DNA from: QVMM01 sp047030855
Lineage (GTDB): Bacteria; Bacteroidota; Bacteroidia; Bacteroidales; Dysgonomonadaceae
Assembly (NCBI GenBank): GCA_047030855.1
Contig: JBKYIJ010000008.1
Coordinates: forward strand, 2,417,988-2,481,987
Direction: 5' to 3'
Length of the DNA stretch: 64,000 bases
In this document: piece by piece, positions 25,515-34,034 of the stretch
Numbering within the stretch: the first letter of the stretch is position 1
How the letters are laid out: each line of letters begins with the position of its first letter
Position numbers and translations under genes: made by a program
The notes under the pieces: model-generated
What the model was told of the DNA's origin: nothing
The model's input: the letters and a program-made list of their open reading frames with translations, nothing else
The model's database searches: none

Positions 25515-28061
25515 TTATTCTACAATAACCATAATACTTTCTGTTCCTGTGCGAACAATATATATTCCTTTAGTCATATCGAAAGAATCTGATCCGATTA
25601 TTTTTTTCTCTAAGACTTTACCTCCATTCATTGCATACACTTCTGCCAAGCCTGTATAATTTGCAATATAAATTTTGCCATTGGTACTATAAACCTTTAC
25701 ATTATTGTCAGAAATATAATTATCACCTATCTCTAAGGCTAAGTCGGGACTTTTTACAGAAACAGCAGGATTAGAACCTTTGTAAGCAATAAACATCGTA
25801 GACGGTTTCAAATCATCTGTCGATTGTGCTTTTTGGAATTCATTGTATCCATCAAACAAATAATAAGTAATATCCGTATTGGCAGGCACCATATCTCCAA
25901 GTTTAACAGTTTCAAAAGTAGTATTGGCATAAACGCTGTAACCTTCTGCCATTTCACTTACAGCCTTTTTACCGATTTTTGAAATGCTGACTCCTGCAGG
26001 TGAAATCAAGTTTATAGAAGTTATATCTTCCGGTTCTGTAAATCTCATAATAAACGCTGTTGTCGGACTGGATATTTGTTTAGCCTCATAGGTAGAACCA
26101 CTTGTTCCATAAGTATATAACTCCATACTTGCTGATGCGATAGAATTATTTGATCGGATAGCTTGTAAAGTCGGAACATAAGGTAATCCGATTGTATTCC
26201 ACCGATTAGCATCTATATTTCTGCTGTAGTTTATAGTTCCGTCAACAGTCACAAGTCCTATAATTTCCGAATTATTTTTCAAAGATAAATTTCCGTCGAT
26301 TGTTTGCCCCAATGATATTTTATTTATCGGAATAGAGATATCCATATTGGCTAATTTGTAGCTGTTTGTAGCTGTTCCGTTTGTTACATTCAGATATAAC
26401 CAGTTTCCGTCCATTTCAATATTTACTTTAGATGCAGGATCTGCTTTATCATAAGTCAACACTTTAACATCCTGTATATCCAGAGATTTATAGTTGAAAA
26501 TATCAGAGTCAAATATGCCATCTGATACGGAAACTCCGTCAAACTTTATGTCGTTAAGACGTAATCCGTCGGCAACGGCACTTCCTTTGAAGTTAACGGG
26601 GATAGGCATGGATAGGTTATTTTCCCTGTCCATCCACCAAATAACATCTATAACGGTATTTGCATAACCGTTAACGATTGTTCCTGTTACTTTCACATCC
26701 GCATCAATTGCACCTTCCATCAAAGCCATTTGTACAGTTTCGCTTTCAAAAGAATACGTTTCATTTTCGACAACAACAGGTATATTATCAATGGAAATAT
26801 TACCCAAGTCCATACCTATAAACGAGAAATTGGCTAAAGTTAACTTTATGCTGTTAAAGTCGGTTGTAGCATTTTCTATCGAAATTTGATCGGGCAAGGT
26901 AATTACCGGAGGTTCAACCTCTCCCATTCCCGAAAGGTCGATATCTATCGTTCCGTTATACAGATTAGTTATTTCATTGGTTATGGCAGGCAAATTGTAA
27001 GTCAACTTATATTCTGTATAGTTAGTCGGATTTACGGATATATCATCGCCGTTTACGCGAATTGTATAGGTAATGACACCATTCTCGGTATTTGAGGTGA
27101 TCGGCTGAACTTTTCCTGCAACACCTTTAGGCGTAGCCGCTATATCTGAAATTTCAAGCGCTTCGGTTAACTGATAACTAAATTTATTTTCCTCAAAACC
27201 TTCTATGCTTACTCCTTTTATTTTTATATCGGCAAGGGTTGAAATATAAACCATATGTATGCTATCAAGATTAAGCTCATCTTTATCAGCACCTTTTCCT
27301 CCGGGTTTTTTGTTTGTTGTTGCTGTCAACAAAATATAGGCTGGATCTCCTCCCTGATATTTTTCAGAATCGTAATCAAAAGCTACTGTCATTCTTTTAA
27401 AGTCGTCCTTGGCTTCTGTTGCACTTGGATTTATTAAAGCTCTAGCTATTGCTTTTGTTATCATCTCATTTGAATCTGCCACAGGATCTTGAAATTCATT
27501 ATTATTGTGTATCCAAGCCGAAACCTGAGCAACATCATCCGCATTCGGAGTTTTCTTTTTAGGGATATATTGCAGGAATACTATTAATGAATCAGGACGC
27601 CCGACAAATCTTTGTCTGAAATTATCAACACCTGCTGAATCCAATGATAATACTGTTTTATTATAGTTTTTTTCTGGATTGTCGGCTATTGGAGAATCAG
27701 CACAAATCTGTCCAGTAGTTAAAGTCCCATTAGCTATAATCCCAAGAATTGGAACTTTGTATGACTTTATGCTAACATAGTTCCTGTTTTTTCCGTCTAC
27801 AATACGAATCCCTTTTGTTGGATAGTTTTTAGCCATGCTAATCACGCTTCCAATTCCTGTTGCAAAAGAATTCCAACCTTTAGGTTCTTCTATACTATTT
27901 TTATTATCTTTTCCGCCCAGTGTTTTCCCTACTTCCCATTCCTGAAAGTTAGAATACGGAAGCTGGTATCCTTCCATTTCCATTTGGGCTTTCATGGAAC
28001 CAATGCCACATAAGCATGCCAATGCCAGCAATGTAAATCGTTGTGTAATTTTTCTAACCAT
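25515..28061 (-). CDS. Large secreted surface protein with T9SS-like C-terminus
   Basis: An 848-residue protein with a signal peptide (about 1-26, ending SMKAQ). The N-terminal ~250 residues resemble PCMD-type carbohydrate-binding beta-sandwiches of Bacteroidota (PYSNFQEWEVGK, PKGWNSFATGIGS, and repeated Lys/Asp-rich loops). The middle contains several similar beta-rich modules, each with a SIDNI/LNDIKFDGVS-like strand (about 375, 490, 590). The last ~65 residues (VKVYSTNGKIYIANYTG, VYAMNGGKVL, KGIYIVRTG) look like a T9SS type A or DUF6383 sorting/anchor domain. It is probably exported to the surface. The ligand is unknown. It has its own terminator and is monocistronic. Confidence 0.7.
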   Translation of the reverse strand: MVRKITQRFTLLALACLCGIGSMKAQMEMEGYQLPYSNFQEWEVGKTLGGKDNKNSIEEPKGWNSFATGIGSVISMAKNYPTKGIRIVDGKNRNYVSIKSYKVPILGIIANGTLTTGQICADSPIADNPEKNYNKTVLSLDSAGVDNFRQRFVGRPDSLIVFLQYIPKKKTPNADDVAQVSAWIHNNNEFQDPVADSNEMITKAIARALINPSATEAKDDFKRMTVAFDYDSEKYQGGDPAYILLTATTNKKPGGKGADKDELNLDSIHMVYISTLADIKIKGVSIEGFEENKFSYQLTEALEISDIAATPKGVAGKVQPITSNTENGVITYTIRVNGDDISVNPTNYTEYKLTYNLPAITNEITNLYNGTIDIDLSGMGEVEPPVITLPDQISIENATTDFNSIKLTLANFSFIGMDLGNISIDNIPVVVENETYSFESETVQMALMEGAIDADVKVTGTIVNGYANTVIDVIWWMDRENNLSMPIPVNFKGSAVADGLRLNDIKFDGVSVSDGIFDSDIFNYKSLDIQDVKVLTYDKADPASKVNIEMDGNWLYLNVTNGTATNSYKLANMDISIPINKISLGQTIDGNLSLKNNSEIIGLVTVDGTINYSRNIDANRWNTIGLPYVPTLQAIRSNNSIASASMELYTYGTSGSTYEAKQISSPTTAFIMRFTEPEDITSINLISPAGVSISKIGKKAVSEMAEGYSVYANTTFETVKLGDMVPANTDITYYLFDGYNEFQKAQSTDDLKPSTMFIAYKGSNPAVSVKSPDLALEIGDNYISDNNVKVYSTNGKIYIANYTGLAEVYAMNGGKVLEKKIIGSDSFDMTKGIYIVRTGTESIMVIVE

Positions 28062-28249
28062 AAAGTATTGTTTTTTGTAAATTATAAAGAGAGTGCAAAT
28101 ATCTTAACTTATTCGTAAACTCGAACATCTATTAAGTAAAAAAATGTATAGAAGGCTTAATTTATAAAATTTCCCAAGTAACCTTTTACATATAAAAACA
28201 TCTTGAAATTTTTCTGTTAATACTATAATAATCGTGCGCAAATCTTATC

Positions 28250-28257
28250 TATCTTTG
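28250..28257 (+). promoter_or_regulatory. -7 element of terC
   Basis: TATCTTTG matches TAnnTTTG, 25 bases upstream of the terC ATG at 28282. Confidence 0.6.
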
Positions 28258-28281
28258 CATGAATTTATCTTTTTATTATAG

Positions 28282-29127
28282 ATGGAAATATTAGAAACTT
28301 TCTTGTTGCCCAGTGCATGGCTTGCGCTTATTACATTAGCTTTTCTGGAAATAGTTTTAGGGATAGACAATATTGTTTTCCTTTCGATTATGTCGTCAAA
28401 GCTTCCGCAGCATCAACAGCACAAAGCACGACGATTAGGATTGTTTATCGCAATGCTGTTCAGAATTTTACTGTTGTTTTGCATTTCGTGGCTGATGAAA
28501 CTCACAAAACCGATCTTGTCATTCGATACTTCATGGCTCGACGGATCCGTTTCGGGACAAAGTATTATTATTTTTCTTGGAGGAATGTTTTTATTATACA
28601 AAAGCGTCTCCGAAATCCATCATAAATTGGAAGGTAAAGAAGAAACTTCTGAAAATGGAAAGGCTGTGAAAAATGGATTCACCGCTGTAATTGTCCAGAT
28701 TGTCGCATTGGATATTGTTTTCTCGTTTGACAGCGTTCTGACGGCTGTCGGGTTAGTCAGCTTTTCGGAATTCGGGTATGCGGGAGCGATGACTATTATG
28801 GTAACTGCCGTTGTCCTTTCCATTGCCGTTATGATGCTGTTTGCCGATCCTGTAAGTAAATTCGTGAATAATCATCCTACGATTCAGATGCTCGGGCTTT
28901 CATTCCTTATACTTATTGGCGTTATGCTGATTATAGAATCTGCTCATCTGTCACAGATTTCGGTATTCGGAACGGTTGTCGGCGAAATACCAAAGGGATA
29001 TATTTACTTTGCTATTGCGTTTTCACTGCTTGTCGAATTTCTCAATATGAAATTGAGGAAAAAATCTAAACCTGTCGAATTGAAAGATTCAACGCTAATT
29101 GACGATAAAAGCGACAAAAAATCATAA
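28282..29127 (+). CDS. TerC family integral membrane protein
   Basis: A 281-residue inner-membrane protein of the TerC family with about eight hydrophobic segments. Two conserved acidic membrane motifs are visible: LEIVLGIDNIVFL near residue 23 and IVALDIVFSFDSVLTAVGL near residue 140. Family members take part in manganese export and metal supply to exoenzymes in other bacteria, or in tellurite resistance. The soluble loop between (about 110-130) is Lys/Glu-rich. Metal ion transport is the likely role; the ion is not predictable. Confidence 0.88.
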   Translation: MEILETFLLPSAWLALITLAFLEIVLGIDNIVFLSIMSSKLPQHQQHKARRLGLFIAMLFRILLLFCISWLMKLTKPILSFDTSWLDGSVSGQSIIIFLGGMFLLYKSVSEIHHKLEGKEETSENGKAVKNGFTAVIVQIVALDIVFSFDSVLTAVGLVSFSEFGYAGAMTIMVTAVVLSIAVMMLFADPVSKFVNNHPTIQMLGLSFLILIGVMLIIESAHLSQISVFGTVVGEIPKGYIYFAIAFSLLVEFLNMKLRKKSKPVELKDSTLIDDKSDKKS

Positions 29128-29128
29128 A

Positions 29129-29162
29129 TTATCAGACAAAGTCCTGATAACCTTTGTTTTTT
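29129..29162 (+). terminator. Possible terminator after terC
   Basis: Two overlapping inverted repeats, TTATCAG/CTGATAA (29129-29135 with 29144-29150) and ACAAAG/CTTTGT (29136-29141 with 29152-29157), are followed by a T run. The stems are mutually exclusive and short, so this is a weak call. Confidence 0.45.
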
Positions 29163-29165
29163 ATC

Positions 29166-29173
29166 TATTTTTG
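29166..29173 (+). promoter_or_regulatory. -7 element upstream of the S41 peptidase gene
   Basis: TATTTTTG matches TAnnTTTG, 95 bases before the ATG at 29269, which would give a leader of about 90 bases. Confidence 0.45.
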
Positions 29174-29268
29174 CAACTTAATATAACTTATCTGTTCTCA
29201 GATAATCAAAAAAGTTGTTTCTTTGTTTCTTAAAAAAATTATAGTACATAATCCACAAACATAGATTA

Positions 29269-30999
29269 ATGAGACGCTATCTTTCGGTTTTTGCAATAAT
29301 CTTATTTTTTACTATAACAATTAATGCTCAAGAAGATAATAAGCATTATTTTGATATTAACAAAAATGTTGAAGTATTCAACTCGGTAGTAAAAGAGTTG
29401 GATCTTTTTTATGTCGATTCTCTGGATGTCGAGAAAACCATTAATACAGGCATTGTTAATATGCTCGCAGGGCTCGACCCCTACACCAACTACATCACCG
29501 AAGAGGACATGAATGATTTCAAATTCATGACTACAGGCGAATATGCCGGAATAGGCTCGTATGTTGCCGCCCGTAAAATAGACGGTGAATACAGGGTAAT
29601 GGTTACAGGACCGTATAAAGACAAACCTGCCGCAAAAGCAGGGCTTAAAGACGGCGATATAATATTGGCTGTTGACGATGTTGACATGACGACTTTGACG
29701 AAAGAAGAAAACACGGATAACAGTAATTACGGAAATACTCTGACCGGTAAAGTCAGTGCTAAACTTAAAGGGCAACCGGGGACAATCGTCAAAATTAAAA
29801 TACAACGCCCCGGAGAAAAGAAAACAAGAGAGTTTAAAATTGAACGGGAACAAATACAGGTAAGTGCAGTTCAGTATTACGGCATATTGAACAATAATGT
29901 AGGATATATTTCCTTTTCGGGATTTACAGACAGAAGTGCACAAGATGTAAAAACTGCATTCACCGATCTGAAAAAACAAGGCATTACATCTCTGATAATA
30001 GACATCAGAGGCAATGGTGGCGGAATTTTGGAAGAAGCCGTACAGCTTGTAAATCTGTTTGTCCCTAAAGGGCAAGTAGTTTTATCAACCAAAGGCAAAC
30101 TGAAACAAATGGATCGGGTTTATCGTACAACGCTCGCGCCGATTGATACGGAAATACCATTGGCTATATTGGTAGACAGAGGTTCTGCTTCTGCTTCGGA
30201 GATAGTATCGGGAGCATTGCAGGATATGGACAGGGCTGTTATCATCGGAGAGCGGACATTCGGGAAAGGGCTTGTACAGCTGACAAGAGAATTGCCGTAT
30301 GGCGGAAGCCTGAAAGTCACAACTTCCAAATACTACATTCCAAGCGGACGGTGCATACAAGCTATTGACTATACGCATCGGAACGAAGACGGCAGCGTCG
30401 GACGCATTCCAGACAGTCTGACAACTGTATTTAAAACGGCAATAGGACGTGAAGTCCGAGACGGCGGAGGCATTATTCCCGATATAGCGCTTAAAGATGA
30501 AAAAATGCCCAGCCTTGCTTATTATTTGGTTACGCAGTATATTATATTTGACTTTGCAACCGAATGGACGCAAAAGCACAATACAATACTTCCTGTCGAA
30601 TCTTTCTCGCTGACAGATGAAGACTATAATAATTTCAAAGAATTTGTAAAAGCGAAAAAAGATTTTAAATACGATATGTTGAGCGAAAAAACGCTGAACT
30701 CTTTGAAAGAAATTATGGAATATGAAGGCTATATGGATGCAGCGGGCGATGAATATAAAGCTTTGGAAGCTAAACTTACGCCCGATCTGGACAGAGATTT
30801 GAATACATTCAAAGAGGATATTATGCAAATGTTAAGTGCCGAAATAGCCAAACGCTACTATTACAAAGAAGGAGAAATAAGAGAAGCTTTGAAAACAGAT
30901 AAAGGAGTGGAAGAAGCTATCAAAGTATTAACCGATACAGAAAAATATAAAGAGATTTTATCCCCGACAAAAGAGAAAAAACAAGACGAAAAAATATGA
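29269..30999 (+). CDS. C-terminal processing peptidase (S41)
   Basis: A 576-residue periplasmic serine peptidase of the CtpA/Prc family, which trims the C-termini of envelope proteins. It has a signal peptide (1-20, ending INA), a PDZ domain (about 85-195) and a catalytic domain with Ser308 in GSASASE and Lys333 in FGKG, 25 residues apart as in E. coli Prc (Ser430/Lys455). GNGGG near 250 belongs to the same fold. Long minus-strand frames opposite it are shadows. Its stop overlaps the next start by 4 bases. Confidence 0.93.
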   Translation: MRRYLSVFAIILFFTITINAQEDNKHYFDINKNVEVFNSVVKELDLFYVDSLDVEKTINTGIVNMLAGLDPYTNYITEEDMNDFKFMTTGEYAGIGSYVAARKIDGEYRVMVTGPYKDKPAAKAGLKDGDIILAVDDVDMTTLTKEENTDNSNYGNTLTGKVSAKLKGQPGTIVKIKIQRPGEKKTREFKIEREQIQVSAVQYYGILNNNVGYISFSGFTDRSAQDVKTAFTDLKKQGITSLIIDIRGNGGGILEEAVQLVNLFVPKGQVVLSTKGKLKQMDRVYRTTLAPIDTEIPLAILVDRGSASASEIVSGALQDMDRAVIIGERTFGKGLVQLTRELPYGGSLKVTTSKYYIPSGRCIQAIDYTHRNEDGSVGRIPDSLTTVFKTAIGREVRDGGGIIPDIALKDEKMPSLAYYLVTQYIIFDFATEWTQKHNTILPVESFSLTDEDYNNFKEFVKAKKDFKYDMLSEKTLNSLKEIMEYEGYMDAAGDEYKALEAKLTPDLDRDLNTFKEDIMQMLSAEIAKRYYYKEGEIREALKTDKGVEEAIKVLTDTEKYKEILSPTKEKKQDEKI

Positions 31000-31604
31000 A
31001 TATAATGAAAGATATGGAATACAATACGCAGTTAAAACCTTTGGCATTGCCCGAATATGGAAGAAACATCCAGAATATGGTGGACTATTGTGTTCAGATA
31101 CCAGACAGGGACGAGCGTAAACGCTGTGCCAATACGATAATAAATATCATGGGGAATCTTTTTCCTCACTTGCGTGATGTCAATGATTTCAAACATATAT
31201 TGTGGGATCACTTGGCTATTATGTCTGATTTTAAGCTCGACATTGATTATCCATACGAAATTATAAAAAAAGAAGACCTGTTTTCTAAACCGAATAAGGT
31301 AGAATACAGCGAGCCGAGTATGCATTATAAACACTATGGCAAGACGCTTGAAAAAATGATAAAATTGGCTGCCGACTATCCGGAGGGAAAAGAAAAGGAA
31401 CAACTTATATGGCTTCTTCTGAATCACATGAAAAAGTCTTACGTACAGTGGAATAAGGAGGTAGACGATCACAAGATCATTCACGATATGTACGAACTGT
31501 CCGATAAAAAAATAGATTTACGCGAATCTGATTTGAAATTGCTTGAAGTAAAAGACGTACAGCCTCGTAAGCAACAGCGAAATAATAATCAGAAGAAAAA
31601 ATAA
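30996..31604 (+). CDS. DUF4290 protein
   Basis: A 202-residue protein of DUF4290, a Bacteroidota-restricted family of unknown function. The core is EYNTQLKPLALPEYGRN, IPDRDERKRCANTIINIMGN and the LRDVNDFKHILWDHLAIMS block. The C-terminus ends in a Gln/Asn/Lys-rich tail (QRNNNQKKK). No signal peptide; probably cytoplasmic and helical. The 30996 ATG overlaps the upstream stop by 4 bases; another start at 31014 (MEYNTQ) matches the usual family N-terminus. It lies directly upstream of rimM, a neighbourhood I recall from other Bacteroidales, where murA is often in between. Confidence 0.88.
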   Translation: MNIMKDMEYNTQLKPLALPEYGRNIQNMVDYCVQIPDRDERKRCANTIINIMGNLFPHLRDVNDFKHILWDHLAIMSDFKLDIDYPYEIIKKEDLFSKPNKVEYSEPSMHYKHYGKTLEKMIKLAADYPEGKEKEQLIWLLLNHMKKSYVQWNKEVDDHKIIHDMYELSDKKIDLRESDLKLLEVKDVQPRKQQRNNNQKKK

Positions 31605-31618
31605 TCTTCTTTTCAACG

Positions 31619-32152
31619 ATGATTTCTGAAAAAGAGGTAGTTCGGATAGGAAAATTAATTAAGCCGCATGGCGTAAAAGGCGAAATAGCTTTTGCTTTCG
31701 AAAACGATATTTTCGACAAAACCGATTGTCCTTATCTTATATGCTGTATCGACGGTATATTAGTGCCTTTCTTCATCGAAGAATACCGTTTCAAGAATAA
31801 TGAAACGGCTTTAGTGAAATTTGAGGATATAAACTCCGAAGAAAAAGCACGTCAATTAAATGATACAGAGGTTTTCTATCCCATTTCCTACTTCGATTCC
31901 AGTCATAATGACACTATTGATTATAGCTGGAAATATTTTATAGGATTTTCAGTCAAAAACAATGCTTCTGATCAAATAATCGGAACAATATCCGCAGTTG
32001 ACGATTCGACGATTAATGCACTATTCTTAGTCACAGACGATAATGAGAACGAGTTTCTTATTCCTGCCAACGAAGACCTGATTACGAATATCGACAATAA
32101 AAGCAAAGTGCTGGAAATGAATATTCCCGATGGTTTGTTAGAAGTCTTTTAA
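31619..32152 (+). CDS. rimM: 16S rRNA processing protein RimM
   Basis: RimM binds ribosomal protein S19 and helps mature the 30S head. The 177-residue protein has the N-terminal beta-barrel (IGKLIKPHGVKGEIAF), a linker, and the PRC-barrel (YFIGFSVKNN, then IGTISAVDD and EFLIPANEDLI). It ends NIPDGLLEVF, the normal RimM C-terminus. It follows DUF4290 by 14 bases. Confidence 0.95.
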   Translation: MISEKEVVRIGKLIKPHGVKGEIAFAFENDIFDKTDCPYLICCIDGILVPFFIEEYRFKNNETALVKFEDINSEEKARQLNDTEVFYPISYFDSSHNDTIDYSWKYFIGFSVKNNASDQIIGTISAVDDSTINALFLVTDDNENEFLIPANEDLITNIDNKSKVLEMNIPDGLLEVF

Positions 32153-32172
32153 CTATTCAATCCGCAACCAAG

Positions 32173-33117
32173 ATGAAAGTAACCCCACCACCCAGTCCTT
32201 ATATGCTTTTCGATAGAGAACAATGGGCTTCTTTGCGAAATTCGGAACCTATGACATTGACTGAGGAAGAGTTTGAAAAACTCCAAGGCATCGAAGAAAA
32301 GCTGTCCATCAATGAAGTTACCGATATTTATCTGCCGCTTTCCCGATTACTTAAATTCTATGTCGATGCAAGTTTTACGCGACAAAGAGCATTAAGCAGT
32401 TTTTTAGGAAGAAAACAGGAGAAAATTCCATACATAATCAGTATTGCGGGAAGCGTTGCCGCAGGCAAAAGCACGACTGCCCGTATCCTGCAAACATTGC
32501 TTAGCCGATGGACTGAACATAAAAAAGTATCTCTCATTACTACCGACGGATTTCTATATCCGAATGCCGAACTCGAAAAGAGATGCATTATGAACCGCAA
32601 GGGTTTTCCCGAATCGTACGACATAGGTAAGCTGTTGAATTTCGTATCGGATATAAAGTCAGGAGAACCGAATGTCGAAGCTCCTGTTTATTCACACCTT
32701 ATTTATGACATTGTACCTGATAAGGTAGAAATCATTGAATCTCCCGATATATTAATTCTCGAAGGTTTGAACGTTTTACAAACCAGTCTTGATTATCCTG
32801 AAAATCCGAATCGTGTTTTCGTTTCTGATTTTGTAGATTTCTCCATTTACGTAGATGTGAATGAGCCGCTTTTGGAGTATTGGTATATCAAACGTTTCTT
32901 TAAATTGCGTGAGAGTGCGTTCAGCGATCCGAATTCATATTTTAAAGAATACGCCAAGCTGAGCAATCGCGAAGCTATTCGGACGGCTCACTCTATATGG
33001 GTTACGATAAACAAGAAAAATCTGATGGAAAATATACTTCCTACACGTGAACGTGCCAGCCTGATACTCTCGAAAGGAGCGAATCATGCGGTAGATTATG
33101 TAAGATTACGCAAATAA
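32173..33117 (+). CDS. coaA: Type I pantothenate kinase
   Basis: CoaA phosphorylates pantothenate, the first step of coenzyme A synthesis. The 314-residue protein has the P-loop GSVAAGKST near residue 92, VSLITTDGFLYPN near 119, KGFPESYD near 145 and the GLNVLQ segment near 198, all typical of the E. coli-type enzyme. It ends 3 bases before the convergent porD stop with no visible terminator between. Confidence 0.95.
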   Translation: MKVTPPPSPYMLFDREQWASLRNSEPMTLTEEEFEKLQGIEEKLSINEVTDIYLPLSRLLKFYVDASFTRQRALSSFLGRKQEKIPYIISIAGSVAAGKSTTARILQTLLSRWTEHKKVSLITTDGFLYPNAELEKRCIMNRKGFPESYDIGKLLNFVSDIKSGEPNVEAPVYSHLIYDIVPDKVEIIESPDILILEGLNVLQTSLDYPENPNRVFVSDFVDFSIYVDVNEPLLEYWYIKRFFKLRESAFSDPNSYFKEYAKLSNREAIRTAHSIWVTINKKNLMENILPTRERASLILSKGANHAVDYVRLRK

Positions 33118-33120
33118 TAA

Positions 33121-34033
33121 TTATTTCAAGGTTTTCAAGGTTTCCAGCAGATTGCTCTTTGTCGGATATATCTTTCTTAGAAAATCATAGGCTTCTTTCT
33201 TCTCATCAGGCGAAACATCCGAATATATGTCTATAACTTCATTTAATTTAGTGTCTCCGAAAAACAGTATAATCGGAGAAGTAGGACGGGCTGATCGGAT
33301 GGTGTTCAAATCCTGCAAAGAAGAAATTACGGCATCCCTGCCCCTTACGATATTGTTGGCCATCTGGTCGAGTCCGAGTCTGTGATAATTGTACCACATA
33401 TCGTGAAATTTACTCGAGCTTTCTTCTGTCAGAGCCAAAGATAAAGCATATCTGTTGTAATCCCCGTCAAATGCTGCCCAGCCTTTTTTATTGAGTCCCT
33501 GCGATGCATTCACGATATTCATCGCTTGCTCGTAATATGGCTTTCCTCCATTGAGGCTGAATGTATCGAAGTCTATCCCTAAAACGATATAAGCATAATA
33601 AGCGGTTATTGCTACCAGATTATTCGTAATGTTGGTTTCGCTGTAATCCAAGGGGTCGCCTTGAGCATATTCAAATGAAACGTCGACATCTTTATACGTA
33701 AACGTCGGCGTGATGTAAGAGGAATTATAGACAGGACGGCGCGAGTTTATCTGCAATTCACCATTATAAGTATTTCCGTCTGTTATAGTATTAAGGGTAA
33801 AGACAAAAGTACATTCTATTCGTTCATTCTGGTTAAATACCGTTTCAGACCATTTCCTTTCGTTCAGCAATTGAGTAAGTGAAGTTTTCAATGTATTAAA
33901 AACTTCTTTGTCAACACCCTGCAACTTATCAGAATTAATAGTGACTGTGGCATTCAATTCCTGTGAATACATATTGTGCCCGCTTATAAAAAACAAGCAT
34001 ACAAAAAAAGATTGATATTATATGTTTTTTCAT
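33121..34033 (-). CDS. porD: T9SS-associated DUF4835 protein (PorD), one +1 frameshift in the signal peptide
   Basis: The frame from 33996 encodes a 291-residue DUF4835 protein, a family also annotated as the T9SS protein PorD. Its apparent start is internal: reading from an ATG at 34033 gives MKKHIISIFF and then runs out of frame in the T7 run (plus 34003-34009). Dropping one base yields IFFVCLFFISG joined to HNMYSQELNATV, a proper signal peptide ahead of the mature sequence, 303 residues in all. The conserved core includes FTYKDVDVSFEY and ITAYYAYIVLGIDFD. It starts 1 base past the porE stop, implying translational coupling. A periplasmic role in T9SS assembly is known for the family only in outline. 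Confidence 0.85.
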
Positions 34034-34034
34034 T

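Noticed and set aside
29302..30828. Long minus-strand frames (257 and 247 codons) opposite the S41 peptidase gene
   Set aside because: They lie wholly antisense to a clearly conserved protease, have Cys/Phe/Tyr-rich shadow composition and no recognisable motif.
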